Below are positions 8,234-17,035 of a stretch of 64,000 nt of DNA, piece after piece (the first letter of the stretch is position 1; each line of letters starts with the position of its first letter). Below the pieces are notes generated by a model. That model worked only from the letters and a program-made list of their open reading frames with translations. It did not search any database and was not told where the DNA came from. The translations under genes and the position numbers were made by a program. The DNA is taken from positions 6,076,001-6,140,000 of the forward strand of contig NZ_CP108055.1 of assembly GCF_036174265.1 (NCBI RefSeq), read 5' to 3'. The DNA is from Streptomyces sp. NBC_00285 (GTDB lineage: Bacteria > Actinomycetota > Actinomycetes > Streptomycetales > Streptomycetaceae).

Positions 8234-9345
8234 TAGCCCACCACCGTCACACTGAAGGTGTTGGCGGCGTAGCTCGCGGCGAGGGTGAGGGAGACGGTGT
8301 TGGCGTCGACCACGATGAACTTCCCGCCGACCAGCTCGCCCGTGGAGACCTCGCGCAGCGACGGTTCAAGGATGTCCAGCGTGTTCAGGCTGTGCGTGAT
8401 GTTGAGCGGGGTGCCGCCGGTAACGGCGCCGACGTTCGCCACGAACTTGCCGGACGTGCCGAGGGCAGTGCGGGCCCCGGCCGCAGTGGTCGCGCCCGTG
8501 CCGCCCTTGGCGACCGAGACCAGGCCCACGGTGAGGCCGGCCGCGCTCTTGGAGAGGGTCGCGTCGGCCAGCTCCAGGGAGAACGTAGTGCTGGACAGCT
8601 CCAGGCCCTGGCCGTCCGCCGTGTACGTCTGGCCGCCGGTGGAGAACTTCGTCCAGGTCTGAGTCCATGCACCGGGGGCGCCGGAGGGCGTGGCGGTCTG
8701 AATGAACTGAGCGCCCGCATCGGTGCCTTCGGCCACTGCCACCATCGTGCCGTCGAGGATCTCCCCGGCCGCGTCCGCGTCCGAGCGCCGCGTCGCCGCC
8801 CCGCCGCTGGCGCTGTACGTGTAGATGCCGTTCTGGGTGCCAGTCGTCTGCGCCGTCGCGAGGAAACTGTCGCCACTGCCCAGCGTCACCCCGCCGACGC
8901 TCACCGGCAGTGCGGCGAGGTCGACGTTGCTCGCGGCCACTGCCCGGACCGGGTCCTTGACGCCGGCAATGCCAGCCCTCAGATTGTCCGCGTACTGCTT
9001 GGTCACCAGGTCCGTCGCCGCTGTCGGATCGGCACCGTTCGTAGCTCGCTGGCCATTCAGGGAAACGGCTGCGGTCGGCGCGGCGAATTGGTCGAGTCGG
9101 TACGCCTGGACGGTCGCGGCGAGATTGGAAATGGTGCTCGCCGTCTGCGTACCGGTGTGGTCCGCCCGGTCGAGCGGATTCTTCCAGGCCGTCAAGTTCC
9201 AGAACTTGAGGACGTGGTTGACGGAGTCAGTCCAGAGCTGCCCCTCCACCGGCGTTGCCGGTGCCGAGGACGACGTCTCAGGGACGAGGCCGCGCACGGG
9301 GAGCTTGTTCAGCTTGAGGGATTCGCGGAAGTCGGTAACTGCCAT
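8233..9345 (-). CDS. tail fibre protein
   Basis: A 370-residue fibre protein. Typical fibre segments are visible: TPVEGQLWTDSVNHVLKFWN near the start, DLVTKQYADNLRAGI, ASNVDLAALP, AKGGTGATTAAGARTALG, and a C-terminal beta domain. The repeats KGGTGATT and TKQYAD are common in phage fibres and mark trimeric beta-structured shafts. It sits in a fibre cluster with the genes on both sides, with a 10-bp gap to the upstream gene. Confidence 0.75.
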   Translation of the reverse strand: MAVTDFRESLKLNKLPVRGLVPETSSSAPATPVEGQLWTDSVNHVLKFWNLTAWKNPLDRADHTGTQTASTISNLAATVQAYRLDQFAAPTAAVSLNGQRATNGADPTAATDLVTKQYADNLRAGIAGVKDPVRAVAASNVDLAALPVSVGGVTLGSGDSFLATAQTTGTQNGIYTYSASGGAATRRSDADAAGEILDGTMVAVAEGTDAGAQFIQTATPSGAPGAWTQTWTKFSTGGQTYTADGQGLELSSTTFSLELADATLSKSAAGLTVGLVSVAKGGTGATTAAGARTALGTSGKFVANVGAVTGGTPLNITHSLNTLDILEPSLREVSTGELVGGKFIVVDANTVSLTLAASYAANTFSVTVVG

Positions 9346-9355
9346 CGGGGCACTC

Positions 9356-10039
9356 CTAGCTCAATATCGCCGATCCGGTTTCCGCGAAGGCGAATTGGAC
9401 GGACACGGTGGTGGGGCTGGGGTTTTCGACGAGCCCGCCGATCTCTCGTCCGCTGGTGTCGTAGGTGCGCACGCTCGGCGGGTACGGGAAGGAGTGCGGG
9501 ATGGTCCACTGGGCGCTCGCGGCCGTCTGGGTCCACGTCACTGCCCGGGGTGCGACGCGCTCCTCCAGGGCGTCCAGCTCGGCCTGCGAGACCTCCCCGG
9601 GGGCACCTTGGGCGCCGGTGGCACCGGTGGGCCCGACGACAGGCAGGTAGCGGCCGGTGTAGGGGGAGACCGGCGCCAGGTCCGCGAGGTCGACAGGGTC
9701 TCCGCCGGGCCGCTCGGGCAGCATGATGTGGTACTGCCTGATCTGCGCGCCCTTGAGCTTCTCCGTGACCAGGTAGGTCCAATTCCTCGGCGACATGCCG
9801 GGGCCATCCGTGGCGATCAGGTTCACCTCGAAGCGGCCCTGGTCCTCCTTCGTGATGTCCACGGTCGCCACGGTGTTGGCGATGGTGTCGGCGTCCGGCA
9901 TCGTCAGGACCGACGGCGGGGCGAACGTGAGGCTCCCCGTCAGCGGGGTGCCGTCGGGGGCGATGAACCGCCCCGTCAGGTGCACCGAGGGGACGCCGAC
10001 CGGCAGCGCGTACAGGGTCGACTCAGGAGTAGGGGTCAT
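9356..10039 (-). CDS. fibre-associated protein with short collagen-like stretch
   Basis: A 227-residue protein. I placed the start at ATG 10039 (MTPTPESTLYALP), behind GAGGGCGG, overlapping the previous gene's end by 17 bp; the frame is open further upstream but without coding character. The N-terminal domain is beta-rich; a short Gly-X-Y stretch (GPTGATGAQGAPGE) follows at about residue 130, then a C-terminal domain (PSVRTYDTSGREIGG). This layout fits a baseplate or fibre adaptor that trimerises. Exact role unknown. Confidence 0.6.
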   Translation of the reverse strand: MTPTPESTLYALPVGVPSVHLTGRFIAPDGTPLTGSLTFAPPSVLTMPDADTIANTVATVDITKEDQGRFEVNLIATDGPGMSPRNWTYLVTEKLKGAQIRQYHIMLPERPGGDPVDLADLAPVSPYTGRYLPVVGPTGATGAQGAPGEVSQAELDALEERVAPRAVTWTQTAASAQWTIPHSFPYPPSVRTYDTSGREIGGLVENPSPTTVSVQFAFAETGSAILS

Positions 10040-10622
10040 CGTCGCCGCCCTCCTCTGGCATTTCCGCAGCGAGAAGTGGCTGCGCAGGTTCGGGATTGCG
10101 GCTGAAGTCGCGCAGATACGCGGAGAACATCGGGTCGTTGACCAGCTCGTCATCGCGAATCTGCTGGGCATCGAGCGTGACGATGATGTCCCGCCGGCGG
10201 ATCTGCCCTCGGATATCTACCTGCTTCACCGCGAACAGGACGTTGTCGTAGGCAATCCGGTCGCGTTGATACGCGCCGTGCTTGATGTTGATGTCAGTCA
10301 GCCCGGTCTTGGCGAGCTGGTCGAATTCACACGTCACATGCAGCGAGTCGACGATGTAGAGGCCACTGTCACGCGGCTCCGAATTGGCCGACTCGGAGTG
10401 GTTCACGTGCAGCGCGGGAAGCTGCCAACGGCCGTAGAACTGCTTGCCGACCCCGGTCGCCTCGTCGTAGACCGGGTGCATTTCCGATTCGCCGTACTGC
10501 CACCGGAAGTACGTGAACGAGTCACCGGTAGAGCGCTGCCACCCGCGCAAACCCCGATGAATCAACGTCGTCTCCGCGTTGATGTTCCACCGGCCACGCT
10601 TCCAGTCCAGCCGTCCACGCAT
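10023..10622 (-). CDS. unknown structural/neck protein
   Basis: A 199-residue protein with an N-terminal basic, Trp-rich stretch (MRGRLDWKRGRWNINAE) and an acidic C-terminus (EEGGDDDPYS). It lies between the connector-like gene and the fibre cluster. I recognise no domain. The place in the late operon argues for a neck, baseplate or fibre attachment role. Confidence 0.55.
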   Translation of the reverse strand: MRGRLDWKRGRWNINAETTLIHRGLRGWQRSTGDSFTYFRWQYGESEMHPVYDEATGVGKQFYGRWQLPALHVNHSESANSEPRDSGLYIVDSLHVTCEFDQLAKTGLTDINIKHGAYQRDRIAYDNVLFAVKQVDIRGQIRRRDIIVTLDAQQIRDDELVNDPMFSAYLRDFSRNPEPAQPLLAAEMPEEGGDDDPYS

Positions 10623-10628
10623 CGCCCC

Positions 10629-11471
10629 TCACCCCCACAAGCCCGGGTAGGCGGGCGAGGGCAGGCCGCTCTCGTCGTCGTACTCCTGGCCGTCGATCGG
10701 CGGCAGCAGCCGACGGGGCTTCGAGGTGTCGTCGTACTCGCGCTCGACGAACACGGGCACCAGGCGGTTCGTCGTGCGGGAAACCCTGCGGGCGGTGAAC
10801 ATCTCGATGCGGCCCAGGCCGACGTTGAGCTGCTGCGCGAGGGTGTTGTACCGGCCCTGGAGACCGGTGCCGGCATCCCCGATGTGCTGCATGAGCTGCC
10901 GGTAGCGCTGAGTCCTCGGCACGAACGTGCCCTCGGCCGTGCTGATGTCGATGTCCGTCGCCGCGTCGGTCGCCAACGTCCACAGGCAGTTGATCGCCGC
11001 GAGATAGGCGACCAGCGGCTCTTCGACGGCCGGCAGGTTCTCCAGGGTGATGGGCGCGTGGTCGTAGCGGATGAAGCCGTGCGCGTCCCGGTAGCGAGTC
11101 GTCACGTTACGGCCGTACGCGTGCTGCTCCATCGCGTCGCCGATGTACGTCTCCAGGTCCGCGTCGGTGAACAGGCCCTGCGCCACCCCCCGGACGATGA
11201 GGGTCTGGCCGTGGTGCAGGGGCGAGTACGCGGGGTTGATCAGAAGGATGCGTCCCTGGGACGGGTCCAGGACGTAGTCGACGTCCGGCACCAGGTCGAC
11301 CGTGGCCGGCGGGTCCACCGTGGTGACCTTGGCCGTGACCTCGGGGACGCCGGTCTCCGAGAGGTCGTAGGAGTCCAGCTCATCCGCACCCAGGTAGGTG
11401 TCGAGGAACGGCGACTCGAAGTCCCCGATCTCGCTGCGGATACGCTGGATAATCCCCGCCGTGTCAGCCAT
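10629..11471 (-). CDS. head-tail connector/adaptor-like protein
   Basis: A 280-residue protein beginning IIQRIRSEIGDFESPF, which resembles the start of phage head-tail adaptor proteins with an initial helix and a following beta domain. It follows the capsid and two or three small genes, where connectors normally lie. It spaces 2 bp from the next gene upstream. Assignment is by position and weak resemblance only. Confidence 0.5.
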   Translation of the reverse strand: MADTAGIIQRIRSEIGDFESPFLDTYLGADELDSYDLSETGVPEVTAKVTTVDPPATVDLVPDVDYVLDPSQGRILLINPAYSPLHHGQTLIVRGVAQGLFTDADLETYIGDAMEQHAYGRNVTTRYRDAHGFIRYDHAPITLENLPAVEEPLVAYLAAINCLWTLATDAATDIDISTAEGTFVPRTQRYRQLMQHIGDAGTGLQGRYNTLAQQLNVGLGRIEMFTARRVSRTTNRLVPVFVEREYDDTSKPRRLLPPIDGQEYDDESGLPSPAYPGLWG

Positions 11472-11473
11472 GG

Positions 11474-11965
11474 TCAGCTCACCGCCAACGTCATCTGGAG
11501 GCTGCCCGGGGCGAGTTGGAGGGCCTGGTTCTGGCTCGTGGTGATGGGGGTGGCAAGGTTCCAGGCCATGACGCAGATGCCGGTGGGCTGGCCGGCCGAA
11601 CTGGTCATGCGGGTCACCAGGGCCGCGCCGGTGACTGGGGCCGCGAGGCCCGTGGGATCAGAAAATGGACCGAACTGGACCAAGTCCGATGTCGTCGCGG
11701 TCCGGGTGCCGGTCGCGGCAGCCGCCCACGGGATGGGCTGGCGGGCGTATCCGGTGCCGGCGGCCTCGATGCCCACGAGGGTGGTCATGTCCGTCTGAGC
11801 GTCAACGACGACCTGGGTGAGCAGCATCAGGTACGTCGCCCTCGGCAGTGGGTCACCGCCCTGGGTCTTGGCCAGCCATTCGGCTTCCAGCGCCGTGGAG
11901 CGGCCGGTGAGATGGTCCAGCGCCGAGACCGCGCCCTGGACAGCAACAAATCCATTGGCAGCCAT
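11474..11965 (-). CDS. unknown small virion protein
   Basis: A 163-residue protein from ATG 11965 (MAANGFVAVQGAVSALDHL); the start overlaps the upstream stop as ATGA, showing translational coupling. It is Ala/Thr-rich with a likely beta-sandwich C-terminal part. Located among head-completion genes. No family recognised. Confidence 0.6.
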   Translation of the reverse strand: MAANGFVAVQGAVSALDHLTGRSTALEAEWLAKTQGGDPLPRATYLMLLTQVVVDAQTDMTTLVGIEAAGTGYARQPIPWAAAATGTRTATTSDLVQFGPFSDPTGLAAPVTGAALVTRMTSSAGQPTGICVMAWNLATPITTSQNQALQLAPGSLQMTLAVS

Positions 11966-12342
11966 CAGGCGGGACCGCCCGCCTGCTGCGCCTTCAGATC
12001 CTCGAACTCCGGCGGCTCCTCCCCCTCGGCGACCAGCTCGACGAACTGGGAGACGGGGAAGGAGATGTGGTGCACCGCGACACGCCCCGGCGAAGGGCTG
12101 TCCAGCCACATGCACAGCACCGATTCCTCGGAGCTGAAACCGACGCCGTACGTCGCGGGCTCGACGACCTCCAGGACGTAGAGCTGACGCGCATTGTCAG
12201 GGTGCTCTTCACCGGTCGGACTGGTGTAGCGGTACGACTTCGTGAGCATTCCGACGCCGTCACCGTGATCGGAAAGAAGCGAATACCACTTCCCCTTCTC
12301 AGGGGCAGTGCCGGAGTCCTTGAGACTGCTGGGCGCCGCCAT
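11965..12342 (-). CDS. unknown head/neck protein
   Basis: A 125-residue protein from ATG 12342 behind GGAAGGGAAG. It is acidic, with segments GKWYSLLSDHGDGVGM and VAVHHISFPVSQFVELV. It is coupled to the gene downstream. The position between capsid and connector suggests a head-completion or decoration protein; there is no direct evidence. Confidence 0.6.
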   Translation of the reverse strand: MAAPSSLKDSGTAPEKGKWYSLLSDHGDGVGMLTKSYRYTSPTGEEHPDNARQLYVLEVVEPATYGVGFSSEESVLCMWLDSPSPGRVAVHHISFPVSQFVELVAEGEEPPEFEDLKAQQAGGPA

Positions 12343-12361
12343 CAGAGGCACTTCCCTTCCG

Positions 12362-12748
12362 TCAGAGCCACTGCCACACGTAACCGAGGCGGTCCAGGTG
12401 CTGCGCCACATGGAGCGGCACCGTGTACACCTGGCCTTCCTTGAAATCGAATTCGGTGCCCTGCCCGATCGTGACCTTCTCCAGATCGCAGGCGATGCGG
12501 ATGTTCACGTTCTCCGGCGGGATGTCCACCGGACCTTCCACCGCGACTTCCTCGGACACGTTCTGGATCGTCCGGCCCTTGTCATCGAGGGCGATCGGAT
12601 CGTCCAGCCCGGCCTTCTGCTGCGCCTGGTGCATGGCAATCTCGTCCTTGCGCTTCGCCAGTTCTTCGGCGTGCTGCTCGGCGAGGATCGCCTTCTGGTT
12701 GCCGGTGTGATCCTTCGGGTTCCGCTTGGTACGCGGATTTGCGGGCAT
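12362..12748 (-). CDS. unknown small head protein
   Basis: A 128-residue protein with a Lys/Glu/Gln-rich helical N-terminal half (AEQHAEELAKRKDEIAMHQAQQK) and a compact C-terminal part ending VAQHLDRLGYVWQWL. It follows the capsid gene by 78 bp. It may be a head-tail joining or capsid-associated protein. No named family. Confidence 0.6.
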   Translation of the reverse strand: MPANPRTKRNPKDHTGNQKAILAEQHAEELAKRKDEIAMHQAQQKAGLDDPIALDDKGRTIQNVSEEVAVEGPVDIPPENVNIRIACDLEKVTIGQGTEFDFKEGQVYTVPLHVAQHLDRLGYVWQWL

Positions 12749-12826
12749 GAGTGTTCTCCTAGCGAATCGGGTGCTGAATCCGGGACGGTGACGAACGTGA
12801 TGCCACCGCCCTTTTCTGCGGGTGGG

Positions 12827-14255
12827 TCAGTTCGTGGCGCACTGAACGACGGCGTAGTCCGTGATGAGTCCGAGGCCCCAGATCGAGTACCAGGCCAGTG
12901 CGTGCTCACGGCCGAAGTCGAGTACACCGCCATCGCGAAGTTCGACGGGCAGGGAGATGGCGTGGCCGGCCGCGTTGTCCCCAATTACCAGGGCGCGGTA
13001 GATGGGGTTCGAGGGGGCGTTCGGGTTCGACGGCTGAGCGTTTACCGCCGGAATGGCCGGGGTCGATCCGGAGGCGGTGCGGGCGGGCTGGCCACCCCAC
13101 GTCTGGGCGCCGCCCTGGGCGATGTTGGTGCCGAGCTGCGGGGTGGGCGGAGGGGTCGTGTTGCCCTGGAAGACCTGCGTGGTCTCGATGAACACGACGT
13201 CGTTCAGCCGGCCGATTTCACCGAGCATGAAGTTGCCCGGAGCGGCGTACTTCGTGACCTCGATGAATTCCGGGTCATCCCGAAGGCGGCGGCTCTGATG
13301 CGGGTGCACAAAAGCCACGTACGTCTCGCCGAGGCGGGGCACGTTCTTCGTCGCGAGCGTCTCGACGGCGTCCTTCACGAGCGCTGCCGTGAAGTGGAAG
13401 CCGCCGTTTGTGGCCATGGTGGCCTCGGAGTCCGCGAACATTCCCCGGTCATACGGAGAAAGCGGAGTGCGTGCTGCGCCGGCCGACCAGGACGCGAGCT
13501 TGTCGTATCCGTACAGCACGGACGGGGCGCCGAGGAGGGTGTCGCGGCACATGCTGTCCAAGTAGGTCGCGAGATTCCGCCCCAGCAGCCGGGCACCCGA
13601 CGCCATCACGTCGTCGAAGCTCGCGTTCAGGAGCAGCTCGGTCACCGCAATGGCGAATCCGTGCTCCGCGACGGTGATGGTGATCTGCTCGGCGGAAAGG
13701 GCGTGGGTTTCCATCCGGACGCCCTCAACGAGCTGCTGCGCACCGTCCAGAGAGCGGTAGCGCATGAACGAAACCGAAAGGCCGGGAGCCGTTCCGAGTT
13801 CCGTCTTCTTGACCATGAATTGCTCGACGTTTGTTACCCGCTGGCTGCGGGGCCAGGTCATTTCTGCCTGACTCTCACACTCTCATGTGAGACCGGACTA
13901 TATCTTGACCCGCTTGGGGCCTTCCGTACATAGTCTCTGAACCTTCCCGTCGGCTTTCGCCAGGCGGGCTCGGCTGCTGATTACCCCTGCTGACTGCTTT
14001 TTGGACCGTCACGCTCAGGCTTTCGCCTCACGTTGTGGTGCAGTCAGGTGGCTCGGGCGTTCCAGCAATTCTCGGAATTTTCACTGACGCATTGCTGCGT
14101 CAGGCGGCCCAAGACCGGAGCACAGGCATGGCCTGGAAAAGGATCTCCTTCGACCAGATGTGCTGGATCGCTGGAGTCAGCATGCTGGAGTTCGCCGCCT
14201 GGTAGGCGGTCGGAGTGGGGGAGAGAACCGGAGTTCCCGTGATTCCGCTTGCCAC
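12827..14255 (-). CDS. major capsid protein, N4-gp56-like, interrupted by a group I intron (exons 14255-14114 and 13827-12827)
   Basis: Joining the exons gives 380 residues in frame. Exon 1 (GTG 14255, GAGAGG upstream) codes the N-terminus through SKEILFQAMPVLR. Exon 2 continues FEQFMVKKTELGTAPG and then the N4-gp56-type body: RMETHALSAEQITITV, VAFVHPHQSRRLRDD, GRLNDVVFIETTQVF. The junction codon TTC (Phe) is made by splicing. Without splicing, the ribosome meets TGA 12-14 nt into the intron, giving a fragment of about 50 residues. The gene follows the scaffold gene and has the shared leader hairpin. The HK97-fold assignment rests on motif resemblance; the intron boundaries are supported by P1 and P10 pairings. 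Confidence 0.88.
13828..14113 (-). ncRNA. group I self-splicing intron in the major capsid gene
   Basis: All four core elements appear in order on the minus strand: P (AATTGCTGGAACGCCC, from 14070), Q (AATCAGCAGCC, from 13982), R (GGTTCAGAGACTA, 13943-13931) and S (AAGATATAGTCC, 13906-13895). Pairings visible: P3 TTCCG/CGGAA, P4 TGCTG/CAGCA, P7 GACTAT/ATAGTC, P8 GGCCC/GGGTC, P9 TCTCACA/TGTGAGA, and GAAA-capped hairpins in P5 and P6 regions. The 5' exon ends in U with P1 CGGU/GCCG (U-G pair). The intron ends in G, and P10 forms between CUUGG and the 3' exon UCGAG. It is 286 nt with no homing endonuclease. Confidence 0.93.
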
Positions 14256-14281
14256 GTTGTACCTCTCATCCCGTGACGGGC

Positions 14282-14310
14282 CCGCCAAGATGAGTGGAAA
14301 TGAGAGGCGG
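14282..14310 (-). promoter_or_regulatory. leader hairpin before capsid gene (copy 2)
   Basis: CCGCC and GGCGG close a 19-nt loop with TCTCATT...CTCATCTT. The loop part CCTCTCAT is complementary to ATGAGAGG at the capsid ribosome site. Very similar to the leader of the tail-tube gene. Confidence 0.6.
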
Positions 14311-14337
14311 TCTGGCTAATTTTCTGGGTGGACGCGG

Positions 14338-15165
14338 TCAGTCGAAGATGCCGCGATTGTTGGACTGCTTGGCGGCGGCGCCGAGAAGCTGCGAACGATA
14401 CTTCGCGAACTCCGCCATCGGCATGTTCTTGATGTCTTCTGCCGAGAGCTGCCGAGAGCCGCCCTCGCCGTCCGTGGGGCCGTTCCCGGTGTAGCCGGTC
14501 GCAGCCACGCCGCGCATCTGCGAGCGGGCAGTTTCCTGAGCCGCCTGAACCGACTGGAAGATCTGCGACGTCTTGTCCTTGAGCATCTGAATGGACGCAT
14601 CGACTTCCTCCGGGGTGTTCCCGGCGATGAGGTCGACGAGTTCCGGAGCGATGTTGGCGCGCTCGGCGCCGGCACGCTCCTGGATGTAGGCCCGGAGCTT
14701 GTTGTACTCCGACTCCTTCGCGAGCGCGGCCCGCTCCTGCTCCCGCTCCTTCTCGATCTGAGCGAAGCGCTTCTCCCACTCGGAGGAGCGTTCCTCCAGC
14801 AACTTCTTCGCGCTCATCTCGGATTCGGACTTGGCCTTGGCCGCGTCTTCCTCGGCCTTCTGGCGCGCAGTCTCTTCGGCCTCGCGCGTCTCGCGCTCCT
14901 CGCGGAGTCGCGTCAGCTCTGCCTCCAGGGCCGTGCTGCGCTCGTCGACCTTGTTGAGGCGGGAGTACAGCTTGTCCTTCTCCTCCTGGCGCACCCGCTC
15001 CAGGTCGGCCGCCGTGAAGCGGGCCTCCTGGCCGGTGGGCTGCGGCTTGGGGGGCTCCTGGACGGTTACCGTCCCCTCGGGGGTGACGGCGGTACCCGTC
15101 GCGGGGCCGCCCGGCGTGCCGGGGGGCGTGTCCTGCGGACCGTTGGGCGCGGGGTTTGGTGCCAC
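14338..15165 (-). CDS. capsid scaffolding protein
   Basis: A 275-residue protein between portal and capsid. Residues 1-60 are Pro/Gly-rich; residues about 65-170 are a long charged coiled coil (repeated Glu/Lys/Ala/Arg); the C-terminus is basic-to-mixed with SAEDIKNMPMAEFAKYRSQL. This is the usual make-up of DUF4355-type scaffolds, which guide capsid assembly and are removed. No protease motif is visible, so maturation proteolysis, if any, is not encoded here. Start GTG 15165. Confidence 0.8.
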   Translation of the reverse strand: MAPNPAPNGPQDTPPGTPGGPATGTAVTPEGTVTVQEPPKPQPTGQEARFTAADLERVRQEEKDKLYSRLNKVDERSTALEAELTRLREERETREAEETARQKAEEDAAKAKSESEMSAKKLLEERSSEWEKRFAQIEKEREQERAALAKESEYNKLRAYIQERAGAERANIAPELVDLIAGNTPEEVDASIQMLKDKTSQIFQSVQAAQETARSQMRGVAATGYTGNGPTDGEGGSRQLSAEDIKNMPMAEFAKYRSQLLGAAAKQSNNRGIFD

Positions 15166-15190
15166 GGTGGTTCACTCCAGGCTGGTGAAG

Positions 15191-15219
15191 CCGCCTGAAC
15201 GAGTAGGAATGAGTGGCGG
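15191..15219 (-). promoter_or_regulatory. leader hairpin before scaffold gene (copy 1)
   Basis: CCGCC/GGCGG stem with a 19-nt loop, ACTCATTCCTACTCGTTCA, clearly related to the loops before capsid and tail tube. The nearby ribosome site (GGAGTG) again resembles the complement of the loop start. Confidence 0.5.
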
Positions 15220-15224
15220 GCAGT

Positions 15225-16937
15225 TCAGTCGTTTTCTGGGTTCCGTCGCTGGGCCAATTTGGTGCCCTTCGACAGCGTCACGAGTTCGCTCAAAACCGAT
15301 TCGGTGTCCTTGCCTTGGCCCACTCCCGGTACTCCTGGAAGGGGGCCGGCGCTTGTCGCTCCTGCGTTTCCGGACCCAGATGAGCCCGAAGCGGCAGGTG
15401 CGGGGGGCGGGCTTTCCACGCCTTCCGGCGGCAATCCCGTTGAGCGCAAGATAGCTGAGGCGATTTGCGCCTTGATATATTCGAGCGCTCCCGTTTCCTT
15501 CGCCTCGGTGATCTGCTCGTCGAAAATCTCCTGCATCTTCTCCCCGGGGAAAACTTCCCCGAGATCGCGCAGGGCCCCGCGCTTGGATTCGAGTCCGAGC
15601 GCGAGCTTGGCCTGGACCTCGTTCAACTTGACCAGGACGTCTACTGGGAGGGGCGGCGGCCAATCCACCGTCGTGTCATAGACCTCGGGGTCCCGGGGGT
15701 CGATGACAAGGGGCTGTTCGTCAGAGACCCGGATTCCCTGGGTGGTCGGGTCGTAGATGCGGCACTCGGGCTCGTACAGGAAAAGGGTGCGCAGGACGAG
15801 TTCGTTGATCCTGCGCAACCCGTGGGTGTAGTTCGTCTGCTTGAGGCTGTACCGCTGCATCAGCGGGAAGAACTGAATGGAGAGAGCTACTCCGCTGGTA
15901 TTCGAGATCGCCTGGGCCTGGCCGAGCGCGGTTTCTGGGACGCCGGTCAGCTCGTGCATGGCGCGCTTGATCAGCTCCAGGTACGCCAGAGGGCCGTTGA
16001 GGTCGACGCCGTTCTCCAAATTGAAAACGTTGGCGTCTTTGGGTAGGCCGCCCCAGATCTTGCGTGCCCCCTTCTCCAGGTGGCTCGCTTTTGCCCCCGT
16101 GATGATGGTGACGGGTGCCGCGTGGTAGTTGACGATGTCGCTGATTTCCGTGCACTTCTCGTTGTACTCACGGTTCAGCGGGATCAGGTCGACGATGTCA
16201 GAAAGGCCCCACGGGGAGCCAGATATCTCGATGTTCCGGATGTGTACGATCGGGATGGCCCCGAGGGGGTTCTCACGGGCGTCGAGCAGCTCGTCGTTGA
16301 CGTACTCCTCGATGACCTCGTCCGTGATGATCTCGGTGTACGTGTAGACCTGGCGCGTCCCCTCAAGGGAGGTGCCCCAGAACTTGTACTTGATCTTGAA
16401 TCGGAGAAGTCGGTCCCGGTCGTGTGGGTGGTATTCGGGAAAACACTGTGCGGCGTTGAGAGGCAGCACCCGGACCCGCCCGGGGTGGGCGTTGCCGGCC
16501 GAGTCCATCCACGCTGGCTCGTATGCCACCTTCACGAAGCAGTCCCCGGCAACGGACCCGTTCTCGCCCATCTGCCAGAGCGTCGATTTCTTGTCGTTGT
16601 CGACAGTCCAGACTCGTTCCAGAAGCGCGGGAACGATGTGCTCGTATTTCTTCTCCGACTGGAAGTGGACGCCCCTGCCGAAAGTGAAGTTGGTGATGTA
16701 CCGGCTTAGCGCGCCGGTGTAGTTGATGGTGACGTTGGGCTCTCCGGCCTCACGCTTGTAGGCCCAGTGGTAGCCGAGATACCAGGCCCAATGATTCGAG
16801 TAGCGCGTCAGGCGTAATCGAGGGCCATGGACTTCGAACTCCTCGTCAGCCAGCTCGACCAGGCCGAGCGGGCTGACGGAGATGGTCAGGTCGCTGGCGG
16901 CGGCTCGCATGGACGGGGAAGCGAAAGCGATGGACAT
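15225..16937 (-). CDS. portal protein (SPP1 gp6-like)
   Basis: A 570-residue portal. It has the N-terminal clip/stem pattern with NWAWYLGYHW-like aromatic stretches (SNHWAWYLGYHWAY), ANPLGAIPIVHIRN-like segment NPLGAIPIVHIRN, the stem helix region LSDIVDLIPLNREYNEKCTEISD, and HELTGVPETALGQAQAISNTSG, typical of SPP1-type portals. The C-terminus is a disordered Pro/Ser/Gly-rich tail. The dodecameric portal is the DNA entry pore of the capsid. Start ATG 16937 with AGGAGGTG upstream. Confidence 0.88.
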   Translation of the reverse strand: MSIAFASPSMRAAASDLTISVSPLGLVELADEEFEVHGPRLRLTRYSNHWAWYLGYHWAYKREAGEPNVTINYTGALSRYITNFTFGRGVHFQSEKKYEHIVPALLERVWTVDNDKKSTLWQMGENGSVAGDCFVKVAYEPAWMDSAGNAHPGRVRVLPLNAAQCFPEYHPHDRDRLLRFKIKYKFWGTSLEGTRQVYTYTEIITDEVIEEYVNDELLDARENPLGAIPIVHIRNIEISGSPWGLSDIVDLIPLNREYNEKCTEISDIVNYHAAPVTIITGAKASHLEKGARKIWGGLPKDANVFNLENGVDLNGPLAYLELIKRAMHELTGVPETALGQAQAISNTSGVALSIQFFPLMQRYSLKQTNYTHGLRRINELVLRTLFLYEPECRIYDPTTQGIRVSDEQPLVIDPRDPEVYDTTVDWPPPLPVDVLVKLNEVQAKLALGLESKRGALRDLGEVFPGEKMQEIFDEQITEAKETGALEYIKAQIASAILRSTGLPPEGVESPPPAPAASGSSGSGNAGATSAGPLPGVPGVGQGKDTESVLSELVTLSKGTKLAQRRNPEND

Positions 16938-16971
16938 CAGGCATCACCTCCTTTCTGAATCTGCAAGGGGT

Positions 16972-17001
16972 GCCCCGGCCGGGGTAGCGGCCGGCCGGGG
17001 C
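16972..17001. terminator. GC-rich hairpin between portal and upstream gene
   Basis: GCCCCGGCCG pairs with CGGCCGGGGC; the plus strand is followed by CCTTTTCC. It could slow or partly stop transcription within the late operon, or be an mRNA processing site. Confidence 0.4.
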
Positions 17002-17035
17002 CCTTTTCCTTGTCGGGTAACAAGGTCTGGGCAGG

